Shown: positions 54,301 through 63,645 of the stretch, piece after piece
How positions within the stretch are numbered: position 1 is the stretch's first letter
Layout of the letters: each line of letters opens with the position of its first letter
Assembly: GCA_030625685.1 (NCBI GenBank)
Contig: DAOUQJ010000002.1
Span: 124,001-188,000 of the forward strand
DNA from: Oscillospiraceae bacterium
GTDB lineage: Bacteria > Bacillota > Clostridia > Oscillospirales > Oscillospiraceae
Length of the DNA: 64,000 bases
Reading direction: 5' to 3'
Translations under genes and position numbers: made by a program
The notes under the pieces: model-generated
What the model was told of the DNA's origin: nothing
Database searches by the model: none
Seen by the model: only the letters and a program-made list of their open reading frames with translations

Positions 54301-55743
54301 ATGTCCAACGATAAAAAAAAGCAAGTAGAACAAATTACTGATATGGAGCAGGATTTTGCACAATGGTATACCGATGTGTGCAAAAAAGCCGAGCTCATTG
54401 ATTACTCAAGTGTAAAAGGCATGTTTATTTTGCGCCCGTATGGCTATGCATTGTGGGAAAATATCCAACATACACTTGATACTGAATTTAAAAAAACCGG
54501 TCACGAGAATGTATACCTCCCTTTACTCATTCCTGAATCCTTACTCGAAAAAGAAAAGGATCATGTTGAAGGTTTTGCCCCTGAATGTGCGTGGGTAACC
54601 ATGGGTGGCAGTGAACGATTAGAAGAACGTCTTTGCATCAGGCCCACCTCTGAAACACTATTTTGCTCTCATTATGCGAATATCATTCGTTCTTGGAGAG
54701 ACTTACCAAAGCTATACAATCAGTGGTGTTCTGTGCTCCGTTGGGAAAAAACTTCTCGCCCATTTTTGCGTCACCGCGAATTTTTATGGCAAGAAGGACA
54801 CACCATGCACGAAACAGCCGATGAAGCAATTGCAGAAACGCATCAAATGCTCAATATATACGCAGACTTTTGCGAAAATGTACTTGCTATGCCAGTCGTC
54901 AAAGGGGTAAAAACAGCAAAAGAAAAATTTTCTGGCGCTGAAGATACATACACCATTGAATGCATGATGCATGACAGAAAAGCATTGCAATCTGGCACAA
55001 GTCACTATTTTGGCGATGGTTTTTCAAAAGCGTTTGATATCACCTTCACCGACAAAAATAATCGCCCTGCGTATCCACATCAAACTTCTTGGGGGCTTTC
55101 CACACGCATCATCGGTGGCATTATTATGACCCACGGAGACAACAATGGCTTAGTGATTCCTCCTCGCATTGCACCTACACAAATTATCATTTTGCCCATT
55201 GCTCAGCACAAACCTGGTGTCATTGAAAAAGCAGAAGAGCTCAAAGCTCGTCTAACTGAATCTGGCTTCCGCGTCAAATGCGATACTTCTGACCAATCAC
55301 CTGGTTGGAAATTTGCAGAATATGAAATGAAGGGCGTTCCATTGCGTCTTGAAATCGGTCCAAAAGACATTGAAAAAGACCAATGTGTTTTGGTTTCACG
55401 TGTCACACGCGAAAAACAGTTCATCTCTCTTTCCGATTTGGAAACCAGTGTAACTAAGACACTAGATGACATTCATCACAGTATGTTTGAAAAAGCCAAA
55501 CAAAACCTTGAGAACCATACCTATGCTGCCAACTCTTTAGAAGAAGCAAAAAGCAAACAAGAAGCGCATGGTGGTTTTATCAAAACTATGTGGTGTGGGG
55601 AAGAAGCCTGTGAATTGCGCATGAAAGAAGAAGCAGGCATGACATCACGCTGTATTCCTTTTGAGCAAGAAAACCTAGGTGAAACCTGTGCAATTTGTGG
55701 CAAAAAAGCAGAGCATATGATTTACTGGGGCGTTGCTTACTAA
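54301..55743 (+). CDS. proS: Prolyl-tRNA synthetase, short archaeal/eukaryotic-like form
   Basis: The 480-residue class IIa synthetase has motif 2 [26 protein letters not shown] and motif 3 [20 protein letters not shown]. It ends with a zinc-type region with four cysteines (CGEEAC and [10 protein letters not shown]) and the terminal Tyr typical of this form. It lacks the INS editing domain of the long bacterial ProRS. The ATG at 54301 follows AAAGG with good spacing. A TTG seven codons earlier is less likely. Confidence 0.95.
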   Translation: MSNDKKKQVEQITDMEQDFAQWYTDVCKKAELIDYSSVKGMFILRPYGYALWENIQHTLDTEFKKTGHENVYLPLLIPESLLEKEKDHVEGFAPECAWVTMGGSERLEERLCIRPTSETLFCSHYANIIRSWRDLPKLYNQWCSVLRWEKTSRPFLRHREFLWQEGHTMHETADEAIAETHQMLNIYADFCENVLAMPVVKGVKTAKEKFSGAEDTYTIECMMHDRKALQSGTSHYFGDGFSKAFDITFTDKNNRPAYPHQTSWGLSTRIIGGIIMTHGDNNGLVIPPRIAPTQIIILPIAQHKPGVIEKAEELKARLTESGFRVKCDTSDQSPGWKFAEYEMKGVPLRLEIGPKDIEKDQCVLVSRVTREKQFISLSDLETSVTKTLDDIHHSMFEKAKQNLENHTYAANSLEEAKSKQEAHGGFIKTMWCGEEACELRMKEEAGMTSRCIPFEQENLGETCAICGKKAEHMIYWGVAY

Positions 55744-55756
55744 CCTTATTATTTAT

Positions 55757-55794
55757 TAAAAAAAGAGAAGCCGAATGGCTTCTCTTTTTTTATC
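55757..55794. terminator. Bidirectional terminator between proS and the M16 peptidase gene
   Basis: AAAAAGAGAAGCC and GGCTTCTCTTTTT form a 13-bp stem with a 4-base loop between convergent genes. Confidence 0.9.
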
Positions 55795-57037
55795 TTAACA
55801 ACTCTAAATAGGACTCTTTATCTGAAACTTTTCCAACAACGGAGAGAGAGGCTTCTTCAAAACGAAGAATATCATTTGACAATTTCAAAATATCATCCTT
55901 TGTCACAGCGTCATAGGCCTCAATAATATCATCGGCTGATAAAATTTCATCTGTAAACAACAATGAGCGCCCCATATGGCTCATCCTCGCTTGCGTAGAT
56001 TCCAGCCCCATAAGCACATTGGCTTTTGACTGTTCTCTTGCTCGTTCAATCTCTTCTGTTGTAGGCCCCTTTTCTGCAAACTCACTGACAACTTGCCTAA
56101 TGGTGCTCAGCGCCTTATCTTCCATGTCTTTATTGAGCGCGGTGTATATATTGAACAGTCCAACATCTGCATGGGATGCTCCATAACTATACACAGAATA
56201 ACAAAGGCCTCGTTTTTCCCGCAATTCTTGAAATAAACGCGAGGACATGCCACCACCCAAAACGAAAGACAAAAGCTGCAAGGCAAAACGTCTTTGAGAC
56301 AAAAAGCTCTCACCAGGAAATGCAAGAATCAAATGGTTTTGTTCGATATTTTTGCGCTTTGTCACAATGGATTTTTGATACGTCGTCGGTTTGAACGAAA
56401 CGCCTTCTTTTGCTTCTAGTTCCTTAAACCGTGCAGTGATATATTCAATATCATCTTTTGAGAAGCTACCGGATATTGAAACCACGGTATCTTGAGGAAC
56501 ATAATGTTTCTTTTGGTATGCCTTCAGCGTTTCCCCTGTCATCTTTTTAAGCGTTGTCGCTTTTCCTAATATCGGACGTGCCAAAGCAGATGTTCCATAT
56601 ACTTGCTTTGAAAGCTGCTCAGCACACAAATCATCAGGAGTATCTCGATACATGCCGATTTCTTCTAAAATTACACCACATTCCGTTTCAACATCTCGTT
56701 CATCAAAGCGAGAGTGATACAGCATATCATACAAAATATCCACTGCTTCTTTGAAGTGATGATCCAGTACACGCGCATAATAGCATGTGCATTCTTTCGT
56801 TGTGAAGGCGTTGATTTGTCCGCCGATTGCGTCCGTTTGCCTTGCGATATCCATCGCTGATCGAGATTCCGTTCCCTTAAACAACATATGTTCAATAAAG
56901 TGAGCAGAACCTGCCTCACTTGCTTTTTCGTGTCTAGAGCCTGTGCCTATCCACACCCCAACACTAACTGAGCGGACACCTTCCACATGTTCGGTTACTA
57001 TGCGGACGCCATTGAGTAAATGAATTTGTTCATACAT
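55790..57037 (-). CDS. M16 family zinc peptidase (pitrilysin/MPP-like)
   Basis: The 415-residue protein has the inverted zinc motif HFIEHMLFKGT with the distal Glu in VETECGVILEEIGMY. The C-terminal half contains LSFVLGGGMSSRLFQELREKRGLCYSVYSY, the RE-rich active-site helper region. The family processes peptides in the cytosol. In Firmicutes the MlpA/YmxG type is often near sporulation or dap genes. It is the last gene of the operon that starts at recJ, 18 bases after the MurE-ArgB fusion, so a link to cell-wall peptides is possible but unproven. Confidence 0.92.
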   Translation of the reverse strand: MYEQIHLLNGVRIVTEHVEGVRSVSVGVWIGTGSRHEKASEAGSAHFIEHMLFKGTESRSAMDIARQTDAIGGQINAFTTKECTCYYARVLDHHFKEAVDILYDMLYHSRFDERDVETECGVILEEIGMYRDTPDDLCAEQLSKQVYGTSALARPILGKATTLKKMTGETLKAYQKKHYVPQDTVVSISGSFSKDDIEYITARFKELEAKEGVSFKPTTYQKSIVTKRKNIEQNHLILAFPGESFLSQRRFALQLLSFVLGGGMSSRLFQELREKRGLCYSVYSYGASHADVGLFNIYTALNKDMEDKALSTIRQVVSEFAEKGPTTEEIERAREQSKANVLMGLESTQARMSHMGRSLLFTDEILSADDIIEAYDAVTKDDILKLSNDILRFEEASLSVVGKVSDKESYLELLR

Positions 57038-57055
57038 ATTCTTATCTTATCCTTT

Positions 57056-59431
57056 TCATGGATCAATTTGAGTCATTTTTGTGCCCAGAGAGCGTTCTGA
57101 CACTGCATCTAACAGCAAGATATGCTCCTGGCTTCCATCCAAAATCGTCACAGCTTTCACGCCTTTTTCCACTGCGCATATTGCGTTGTTTGTTTTTGGA
57201 ATCATCCCACCAGCAATGAGCCCTTCTTCAATCAGATTTTTTGCATGCTTGGCAGTCAAATTTGCAATCTTCGTGCTTTGATTGTCTTTATCCACTAATA
57301 TTCCACTTGTATCAGTTAAGAAGATAAGTTCATCCGCTTTTACTGCTTTAGCAATCATAGATGCCACATCATCGGCATTGCAGTTATACGAAAGACCTTG
57401 CTCATCTTGTGCAATCGGAGACACGACTGGTAAAAATCCACCTTGCTGCAACTGCAAAAATAGCTCTGTATTCACGTGCGAGATTTCTCCCACTCTGCCT
57501 AGCGTCGGATCTTTTTGTCTTGCCACTAAACTTTTCCCATCTCGTCCCGATACGCCACAAGCAAGTGCTCCAAATCGGGCCAATCTACCTACAATTTTCT
57601 GATTGACTTTGGCTGTGAGTGCCATTTCAGCAAGTTCAACCACTTCTTCATTTGTGACACGATACCCATCCACAAACTGCGTTTGAATCTCCAATTTTTT
57701 AAGGAGCGCCGAAATTTCTTTTCCCCCACCATGCACCAAAATAACCTTTGCGCCAATGGCCTGCAACGCGGAAACGTCTTCTAATATACTCTCTGTGGCT
57801 TCTGCGCCAATGGCACTTCCACCATACTTCACGACTAGTGTTTTTCCTGCATATCGACGTAATAGCGGAAGGGTCTGCAGGAGCGCACGCACTTTGCTCA
57901 TGCCATCCATGCCGTGAATTTTGTCATATTCCTCTAAGGCCTCTTGCACATACGCAACATCCGAAGGGCAATCAATGTATTCTACCCCTCTTTTTTGTCT
58001 CGTTTCTGCACCTTTTCCTGTAATGAGCAGAACACTAGGTGTTTGAGACGCCATCACCGCTTGATAAATTGCCTCGCCTCGGTCTGGCTCAATGGTATAG
58101 TTTCCCCCGACCGCTTCCACATACTGTGCGATGTCTTTGCAAATATCCAAAATTGGCTCTTCCCCTGCATCTTCTTCTGTCAAAATCACAAGATCAGAAT
58201 ACTTCCCAGAAATTTCACCCAAATCTCGACGTCGATCAAAAGCTTTTTTCCCTGGGCAGCCAAAGACTGTGATAATCTTTCTATCTGGATATTCTTTTCT
58301 CACCGAGTCAAATAACGTTTCAAATGAAAGCTTGTTGTGGGCATAGTCAACAATGGCTGTCACATGTTCATTCGCATTTTGATAAATCTCCATACGCCCT
58401 GGCACGCGCGCTTTCATAAGCCCTGCATATGCATATTGCTCGGATATTCCGAGCGCTTCGCACACAGCCAAAGACGCCAAGGCATTTTCTACATTGAACA
58501 GCCCAGGCATCGTGAGGCGAAATTCACGATGATACGCAGGTGTTTTTACACGAAATACAATATCATTTCCACTTTTTTTCACTTGCGACGCATACACTGT
58601 TGCCGATGCATCCTTCTGTGAAAAGGTAATCACACGCTTACAATCTCTCTTTGCTGCCGCTAACACTCTATCTGCATACTCACAATCTAGATTGACACAC
58701 GCTGCTGCCCCTTGTCTAAATATCTTCAATTTAGATTCCAAATAATCTTCAAAATCTGGATGTTCAATAGGGGATATATGATCCATGCCTATATTCAAAA
58801 ATACGGTTGCTGCAAAATCTACGTTGCGAACACGATCATACTTTAGTGCTTGACTTGATACTTCCATGGTGAGATATTCAATGTCACTTGTAAGTGCATT
58901 ATTAAAATGCCCTTGCAATTCTAACGGTTCTGGTGTAGTCAAATGGGATTCAAACCGCTGCTTTCCATCATAAGTATTGATGGATGAAATCACAGCGCTT
59001 TCCTCTTTTTTATGTGCCATTAAATACTCATCTAAGATATATTTCATATAATATGTCGTGGATGACTTACCTTTTGTGCCCGTAATACCAATGACATGAA
59101 GTCGATGGCTGGGATCATTATAAAAATAGCTTGCCATTTCGGCCATCGCCAATCGAACATCTGACACCAGCACACAAGGCAAACCAACACTTTCATAAAG
59201 CACTTCTGAAACGTAAGCAACTGCTCCATTTTCCTTTGCCATTTGCAGATAAGAGACATCAAAATGTGCTCCTTTGCAAATAAACAAACTATTGTTTACC
59301 ACGGTGCGCGAATCGCAAGACACAAATTGAATAGGGGTGGAAAGTGCGAGTCCTGTGTCAGCTTGCAAAACAAGCTGATGAGACTTTAGTAGCTGCAGAT
59401 AGTCTCCAAAACAATGATTTGCTTGATTCAT
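57056..59431 (-). CDS. Fusion of a MurE-like Mur ligase and an acetylglutamate kinase-like domain
   Basis: One uninterrupted 791-residue frame holds two full enzymes. Residues 1 to about 500 form a MurE-type ligase: SCDSRTVVNNSLFICKGAHFD, ATP loop GITGTKGKSS (115-124), TTPEPLELQ, MEVSSQALKYDRV, ESKLKIF (carbamoylated Lys site), VPGRMEI, VDYAHNKLSFE and ITGKGAETRQ. The meso-DAP selecting DNPR motif is not seen. Its place reads TEEDAGEEP. Residues 508-791 form an ArgB-type amino-acid kinase: VVKYGGSAIG, LVHGGGKEISALL, VDGYRVTNEEVVELAEM, GVSGRDGKSL and NCNADDVASMIA. The ATG overlaps the racemase stop (ATGA). No internal ribosome site is seen before the kinase. The Mur half should add an amino acid to a UDP-MurNAc or similar peptide. 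The kinase substrate in this context is unknown. Confidence 0.88.
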   Translation of the reverse strand: MNQANHCFGDYLQLLKSHQLVLQADTGLALSTPIQFVSCDSRTVVNNSLFICKGAHFDVSYLQMAKENGAVAYVSEVLYESVGLPCVLVSDVRLAMAEMASYFYNDPSHRLHVIGITGTKGKSSTTYYMKYILDEYLMAHKKEESAVISSINTYDGKQRFESHLTTPEPLELQGHFNNALTSDIEYLTMEVSSQALKYDRVRNVDFAATVFLNIGMDHISPIEHPDFEDYLESKLKIFRQGAAACVNLDCEYADRVLAAAKRDCKRVITFSQKDASATVYASQVKKSGNDIVFRVKTPAYHREFRLTMPGLFNVENALASLAVCEALGISEQYAYAGLMKARVPGRMEIYQNANEHVTAIVDYAHNKLSFETLFDSVRKEYPDRKIITVFGCPGKKAFDRRRDLGEISGKYSDLVILTEEDAGEEPILDICKDIAQYVEAVGGNYTIEPDRGEAIYQAVMASQTPSVLLITGKGAETRQKRGVEYIDCPSDVAYVQEALEEYDKIHGMDGMSKVRALLQTLPLLRRYAGKTLVVKYGGSAIGAEATESILEDVSALQAIGAKVILVHGGGKEISALLKKLEIQTQFVDGYRVTNEEVVELAEMALTAKVNQKIVGRLARFGALACGVSGRDGKSLVARQKDPTLGRVGEISHVNTELFLQLQQGGFLPVVSPIAQDEQGLSYNCNADDVASMIAKAVKADELIFLTDTSGILVDKDNQSTKIANLTAKHAKNLIEEGLIAGGMIPKTNNAICAVEKGVKAVTILDGSQEHILLLDAVSERSLGTKMTQIDP

Positions 59432-60141
59432 ACGTCCTCCTTCAATGTGTGATGACAAGCTGTAATTGCACACTCCGCCAACACTTCCATGGCATCAATA
59501 TAATAACTAGAAATCGTATGCATATTTGCATAAACCGATAATTCTGTGCACCCCAAAATCACATAGTCGCAGTGTTTTGCGCGCATGGCACCATCAATTT
59601 TCAAAAATATCTCTTCACTGCCGATTTCACCTTTTTTAATTTCTTCATAAATCATGTGCATCACTAGCTTTTGCGTCGACTCGTCTGGCAGAACAGCTTT
59701 TAGATCATACTTTTCCAAAACCTCTTGATACAATCCCATCTGCACCGTACCATCGGTCGCCAAAATTCCTACTTTTTTAGCATTCGTCTTCGCTATTCGT
59801 CTGACGGTTTCCTCAATCATATTGAGAACGGGAATGGAAATCTCTTTTTGCACTTGTGAAATGAAATAATGGGATGTATTGCAAGGAATGGCGATGGTGG
59901 TACAGCCAGCATTCTGCAACAGTTTTGCTGAAGAAATTAGCCTATCCCGCACCATATCCGCATTTCCTTCCAATATGGCACGTGTCCTGTCAGGCATCAA
60001 TGCGTCACTCCAAATTAATGTAGGCACATGCTCTTGATCGCACTCTGCGTTCGTTCTATCAATAACTCGCTGATAAAATACTTGTGTAGCTTGTGGACCC
60101 ATTCCGCCTAAAATGCCCAAACGCGCTTCGTTTTCTTCCAT
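59428..60141 (-). CDS. Aspartate/glutamate racemase family protein
   Basis: The 237-residue protein has LGILGGMGPQATQVFYQRVI and the two catalytic cysteines of PLP-independent racemases: Cys87 in AIPCNTSHYF and Cys198 in ILGCTELS. The set matches the YgeA/RacX/aspartate racemase group more than MurI. It should interconvert D- and L-aspartate or a related amino acid. The ATG at 60141 has GAGGAG upstream, and a GTG at 60150 is too close to it. The gene lies between an ATP-grasp ligase (20 bases upstream) and a MurE fusion (ATGA overlap), suggesting it supplies a D-amino acid for peptide-bond formation. Confidence 0.9.
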   Translation of the reverse strand: MEENEARLGILGGMGPQATQVFYQRVIDRTNAECDQEHVPTLIWSDALMPDRTRAILEGNADMVRDRLISSAKLLQNAGCTTIAIPCNTSHYFISQVQKEISIPVLNMIEETVRRIAKTNAKKVGILATDGTVQMGLYQEVLEKYDLKAVLPDESTQKLVMHMIYEEIKKGEIGSEEIFLKIDGAMRAKHCDYVILGCTELSVYANMHTISSYYIDAMEVLAECAITACHHTLKEDV

Positions 60142-60161
60142 CAAGACCACAGCTCCTCTGC

Positions 60162-61373
60162 TCAGCGTTTTTTATCGTAATAAATCTTATATTTTTTAAT
60201 ATGCCCAATTTGGTTTTTCACCAAACGCAAAAGACGAAGAATTCCTTTATCTTTCTTGTAAAACAGTGGATTGACTGCTTTTTTTTCGTGTAAGAGCGCT
60301 TTCATTTCTGCATGATACTCTGGCACAATGTAGTCAAACATCACCTGTTTGGGCACTACATACCACAAACTCTTTTGCTTTGACATTGTAAACGGTAAAT
60401 CTTCCTTACAAACCAAATCTCGCACAAGATATGTGGCAATATTCTGACCTGCACCCGTCACATAAAAATTACTTCTGCCTTGTCGACAATTGATTTCAAA
60501 CACTTTATATTTCCCGTCACGTGCATCATACTTGATATCAAAGTTTGAAAATCCACAAAAGTTAAGTTCTTCTAACAAACTTTGAAACGTCTTACACAAT
60601 GCTTCATTTTCTTCCGTAATAATCACTGCATGATTTCCTATTCCATGTGGCGTATGTTCTTCTAATAAGACATGTCCCAAACACATCATTTTCACTGTTC
60701 CATCACTACTTGAATAGTTTGTCAAAACGCGCATATGGCTATCATCACCTGGAATACACTCCTGAATAATCATGCTATCATCATAGCCCGCCGAATAGAC
60801 TTTTTTGAGCACCTTGCATAGTTCTTCTTTCGTCTCACAAAAAAACACTTTTTCATTTCCTTCAAAGGGATGCTCCCAATATGCAACTCCATTGGATGGC
60901 TTGCAAACAAAAGGAGGTGAAAATGGCACTTCGAAATCATATCCTGTCGTGGGATGGTGCACCAGTGTACTTGGATATGAAATTCCATGATGCTCACACA
61001 ATTCATAGAAACGTTCCTTATGCGTAAGCATTTCAATTTGATCAATCGAAACATAAGGCGCTATCACATTAGCCGGGAATTCTCCTTTGAGTTTTGATGC
61101 CAATTTCACATAACTATCCCCACAAGCAATCACCAAAACGGTTCTATCCGCATGCTCCTGTGCAACGGTTTGCACGTTTTTCAAAAAAGCTTCCTCTTGC
61201 TCATTTTGAAGACAAGGACGATAGTCAATGATGTCACTTTGATATGCAGGTCCTGATGGATATTTCCCATAACAAATACTTTTGATGTCATAAGCTTCAT
61301 GAAAGGCACGCGCTACACTGTATACATTGATATCTCCACCGAACAGCAACGGCTGCACATTGAGTTGACCCAT
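60162..61373 (-). CDS. ATP-grasp carboxylate-amine ligase, D-aspartate ligase family
   Basis: The 403-residue protein begins VQPLLFGGDINVYSVARAFHE, the N-terminal signature of the Aslfm-like ligases. ATP-grasp features follow: FVCKPSNGVAYW (ATP Lys), MIIQECIPGDDSHMRVLT and the metal-binding YKVFEINCRQGRSNFYV. Aslfm of Enterococcus faecium joins D-Asp to the Lys side chain of the peptidoglycan stem and is paired with an Asp racemase. Here a racemase gene follows directly. I infer a peptidoglycan cross-bridge or related D-amino-acid conjugation, but substrate is not proven. It starts 19 bases after relA. Confidence 0.83.
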   Translation of the reverse strand: MGQLNVQPLLFGGDINVYSVARAFHEAYDIKSICYGKYPSGPAYQSDIIDYRPCLQNEQEEAFLKNVQTVAQEHADRTVLVIACGDSYVKLASKLKGEFPANVIAPYVSIDQIEMLTHKERFYELCEHHGISYPSTLVHHPTTGYDFEVPFSPPFVCKPSNGVAYWEHPFEGNEKVFFCETKEELCKVLKKVYSAGYDDSMIIQECIPGDDSHMRVLTNYSSSDGTVKMMCLGHVLLEEHTPHGIGNHAVIITEENEALCKTFQSLLEELNFCGFSNFDIKYDARDGKYKVFEINCRQGRSNFYVTGAGQNIATYLVRDLVCKEDLPFTMSKQKSLWYVVPKQVMFDYIVPEYHAEMKALLHEKKAVNPLFYKKDKGILRLLRLVKNQIGHIKKYKIYYDKKR

Positions 61374-61392
61374 TCACATTTTCCTTTCTACG

Positions 61393-63621
61393 TTAGCCCG
61401 ACACGCGAGACACTTCATATACGTCTGAGATTTGATTGAGTTTTTTCATTACCAAAACCAAATCTTCATTGTCTTTCACTTCAAGGACAATATTGATTTT
61501 TGCATAGCCATCTGGCATGCTGTTTGCCACCAAAGTCAGCACTTTTAGTTTCGCTGTCGAGAGAATGGTCGCCACATCTAGCGCCAAATTATCTCTATCT
61601 TTGGCAGTGAGTTCTAACGCTGTTTTATAAGAGTGTTTACTTTCCATATCCCACTCGACTTGAACCCATCGGTCTTTGCCCTGTTTGCCCATATGATATG
61701 GATTTGTATTGGGACAATCCATACGGTGCACAGAAACTCCGTATCCTTTGGTGATAAATCCAATGATGTCATCACCAGGAACTGGGGTACAGCACTTGGC
61801 GAATTTCACCATACAATCTGTCATTCCTTCAACTAAGATTCCTGACTGTGATGTTTTCTTTTTCCCTGCTTGCACAACAACACCAGCATCTACTATTTGC
61901 TGATCTTGTTTTACTTCCTTGATTTCTTTTACTTCTTTTTTCTCGGTTTGTAAACGATTTTGATGAATAAGCTCTTCTCTCACACGATTGGCACACTTTT
62001 GCGCGCTTGTCCCACCATAGCCAATAGCAGCATACATTTCATCCAAAGAACCAAACCCTGTTTTTCTCAACACACGAGGTAAAATCGCATCGTCCATCAC
62101 AGCTTGCAACGAAATATTCAAATGACGGATATCCGCTTCAAACATACTTCTGCCATGTGCTATGTTTTCTTCTCGTTTTTCCTTCTTAAACCATTGGCGA
62201 ATCTTGTTTCTTGCTTGGTTGCTTTTCGCAATTTCCATCCAGTCACGACTTGGACCTCGTGCATTTTTCCCTGTCACAACTTCTACAATTTCGCCCGATT
62301 TTAATGGATAATCGAATGTAACAATTCTGCCATTCACTTTTGCCGCTATCATACTATTGCCAACGGCTGAGTGGATATTATATGCAAAGTCAATGGGTGT
62401 TGCCCCAAATGGCAGGTTAATGACATCTCCATTCGGTGTGAAGACAAACACTTCATCAGCAAAAAGGTCCACTTTCAATGTGCGAACATATTCTTCTGCA
62501 TCTGTATCTTGCTGATTTTCCAACAGGCGACGCACCCATGCAAAACCCTCTTCTTGCTGGTTTTGACTTTTCTGAATGCCTTGTTTATATTTCCAATGCG
62601 CTGCAACCCCATATTCAGCGGTGTGATGCATGTCCCATGTACGAATTTGCACTTCAAATGGAATACCTTCACTACCAATTACGGTCGTATGCAAGGACTG
62701 ATATAGGTTTGGTTTTGGTGTTCCAATATAGTCTTTAAATCTACCCAATACAGGAGTATATAAATCGTGAATCACGCCCAACACATTGTAACAGGAAGCA
62801 ATATCATCCACGATCACACGAAATGCGTATAAATCAAAAATTTCACTCATATTGCGATTTTGCACATATACTTTTCTATAAATGGAATACGTATGCTTAA
62901 TTCTTCCGTATACTTCTCCTTGAATGTTGGCCTGTTTGAGTCGTTTTTGAATTGTGCCCTGCGTTTTTTGCATAAACACTTGTTTGGTCTTTTCTAAATG
63001 TTGAAGTTCTTTTTCTATTTCCTCAAAAGCAAATGGATCTAAATATTTGATTGATAGATCTTCCATCTCCCACTTCATCCGTTGCATACCTAGTCTGTGT
63101 GCAATGGGCGCATAAATTTCAAGCGTTTCAAGCGATTTTTCCAATTGCTTGCGTTCACTTTGATATTCCATGGTGCGAATATTATGCACTCTATCACAAA
63201 TTTTAATCAGAATAACCCGAATATCTTTTGCCATTGCCATGAACATTTTACGCAGGTTTTCCATCTGCTCTTCTTCTTTAGAGGTATACTGCACTCGCGT
63301 TAACTTGGTGACACCGTCCACCAAATCAGCCACAGTGTTTCCAAACACATGTGAAATTTCTTCATGACTTGCATCGGTATCTTCAATGCAATCATGCAAA
63401 ATGGCAGCAAGAATGGACTCTATATCAAGCCCCAAGTCTGCTACTAAGTGTGCAACAGCCAAAGGATGACCAACAAAAGGTGTATTATCTTTTCTAAGTT
63501 GATGCGCATGCTTATCTTTGGCATACTCAAAGGCTTTACTGAGCAACTGCTCGTCTTCACTTGTCATTTGATCTTTCAGCCTACTTACCAAATCATTGTA
63601 TAGCTTATCAATTCTTTGCAT
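61393..63621 (-). CDS. relA: Bifunctional (p)ppGpp synthetase/hydrolase RelA/SpoT
   Basis: The 742-residue Rel protein has the HD hydrolase domain (AILHDCIEDTDAS). The synthetase domain has FDLYAFRVIVDDIASCYNVLGVIHDLY and GTPKPNLYQSLHTTVIG. The regulatory part has TGS (VFVFTPNGDVINLPFGATPIDFAY), a zinc-finger/CC region (FAKCCTPVPGDDIIGFITKG) and ACT. Both catalytic motifs appear intact. It sets the stringent response alarmone level. The ATG at 63621 has AAAGGAG. It is followed within 19 bases by the ATP-grasp gene, so the cell-wall-like cluster shares its transcript. Confidence 0.95.
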   Translation of the reverse strand: MQRIDKLYNDLVSRLKDQMTSEDEQLLSKAFEYAKDKHAHQLRKDNTPFVGHPLAVAHLVADLGLDIESILAAILHDCIEDTDASHEEISHVFGNTVADLVDGVTKLTRVQYTSKEEEQMENLRKMFMAMAKDIRVILIKICDRVHNIRTMEYQSERKQLEKSLETLEIYAPIAHRLGMQRMKWEMEDLSIKYLDPFAFEEIEKELQHLEKTKQVFMQKTQGTIQKRLKQANIQGEVYGRIKHTYSIYRKVYVQNRNMSEIFDLYAFRVIVDDIASCYNVLGVIHDLYTPVLGRFKDYIGTPKPNLYQSLHTTVIGSEGIPFEVQIRTWDMHHTAEYGVAAHWKYKQGIQKSQNQQEEGFAWVRRLLENQQDTDAEEYVRTLKVDLFADEVFVFTPNGDVINLPFGATPIDFAYNIHSAVGNSMIAAKVNGRIVTFDYPLKSGEIVEVVTGKNARGPSRDWMEIAKSNQARNKIRQWFKKEKREENIAHGRSMFEADIRHLNISLQAVMDDAILPRVLRKTGFGSLDEMYAAIGYGGTSAQKCANRVREELIHQNRLQTEKKEVKEIKEVKQDQQIVDAGVVVQAGKKKTSQSGILVEGMTDCMVKFAKCCTPVPGDDIIGFITKGYGVSVHRMDCPNTNPYHMGKQGKDRWVQVEWDMESKHSYKTALELTAKDRDNLALDVATILSTAKLKVLTLVANSMPDGYAKINIVLEVKDNEDLVLVMKKLNQISDVYEVSRVSG

Positions 63622-63645
63622 AAAGCCCACTCCTTTCTTTGGTTC

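Noticed and set aside
57895-57925. Separate argB gene starting inside the fusion
   Set aside because: ATG codons exist at 57910 and 57901, but no ribosome site lies at suitable distance and the upstream frame runs through without a stop.
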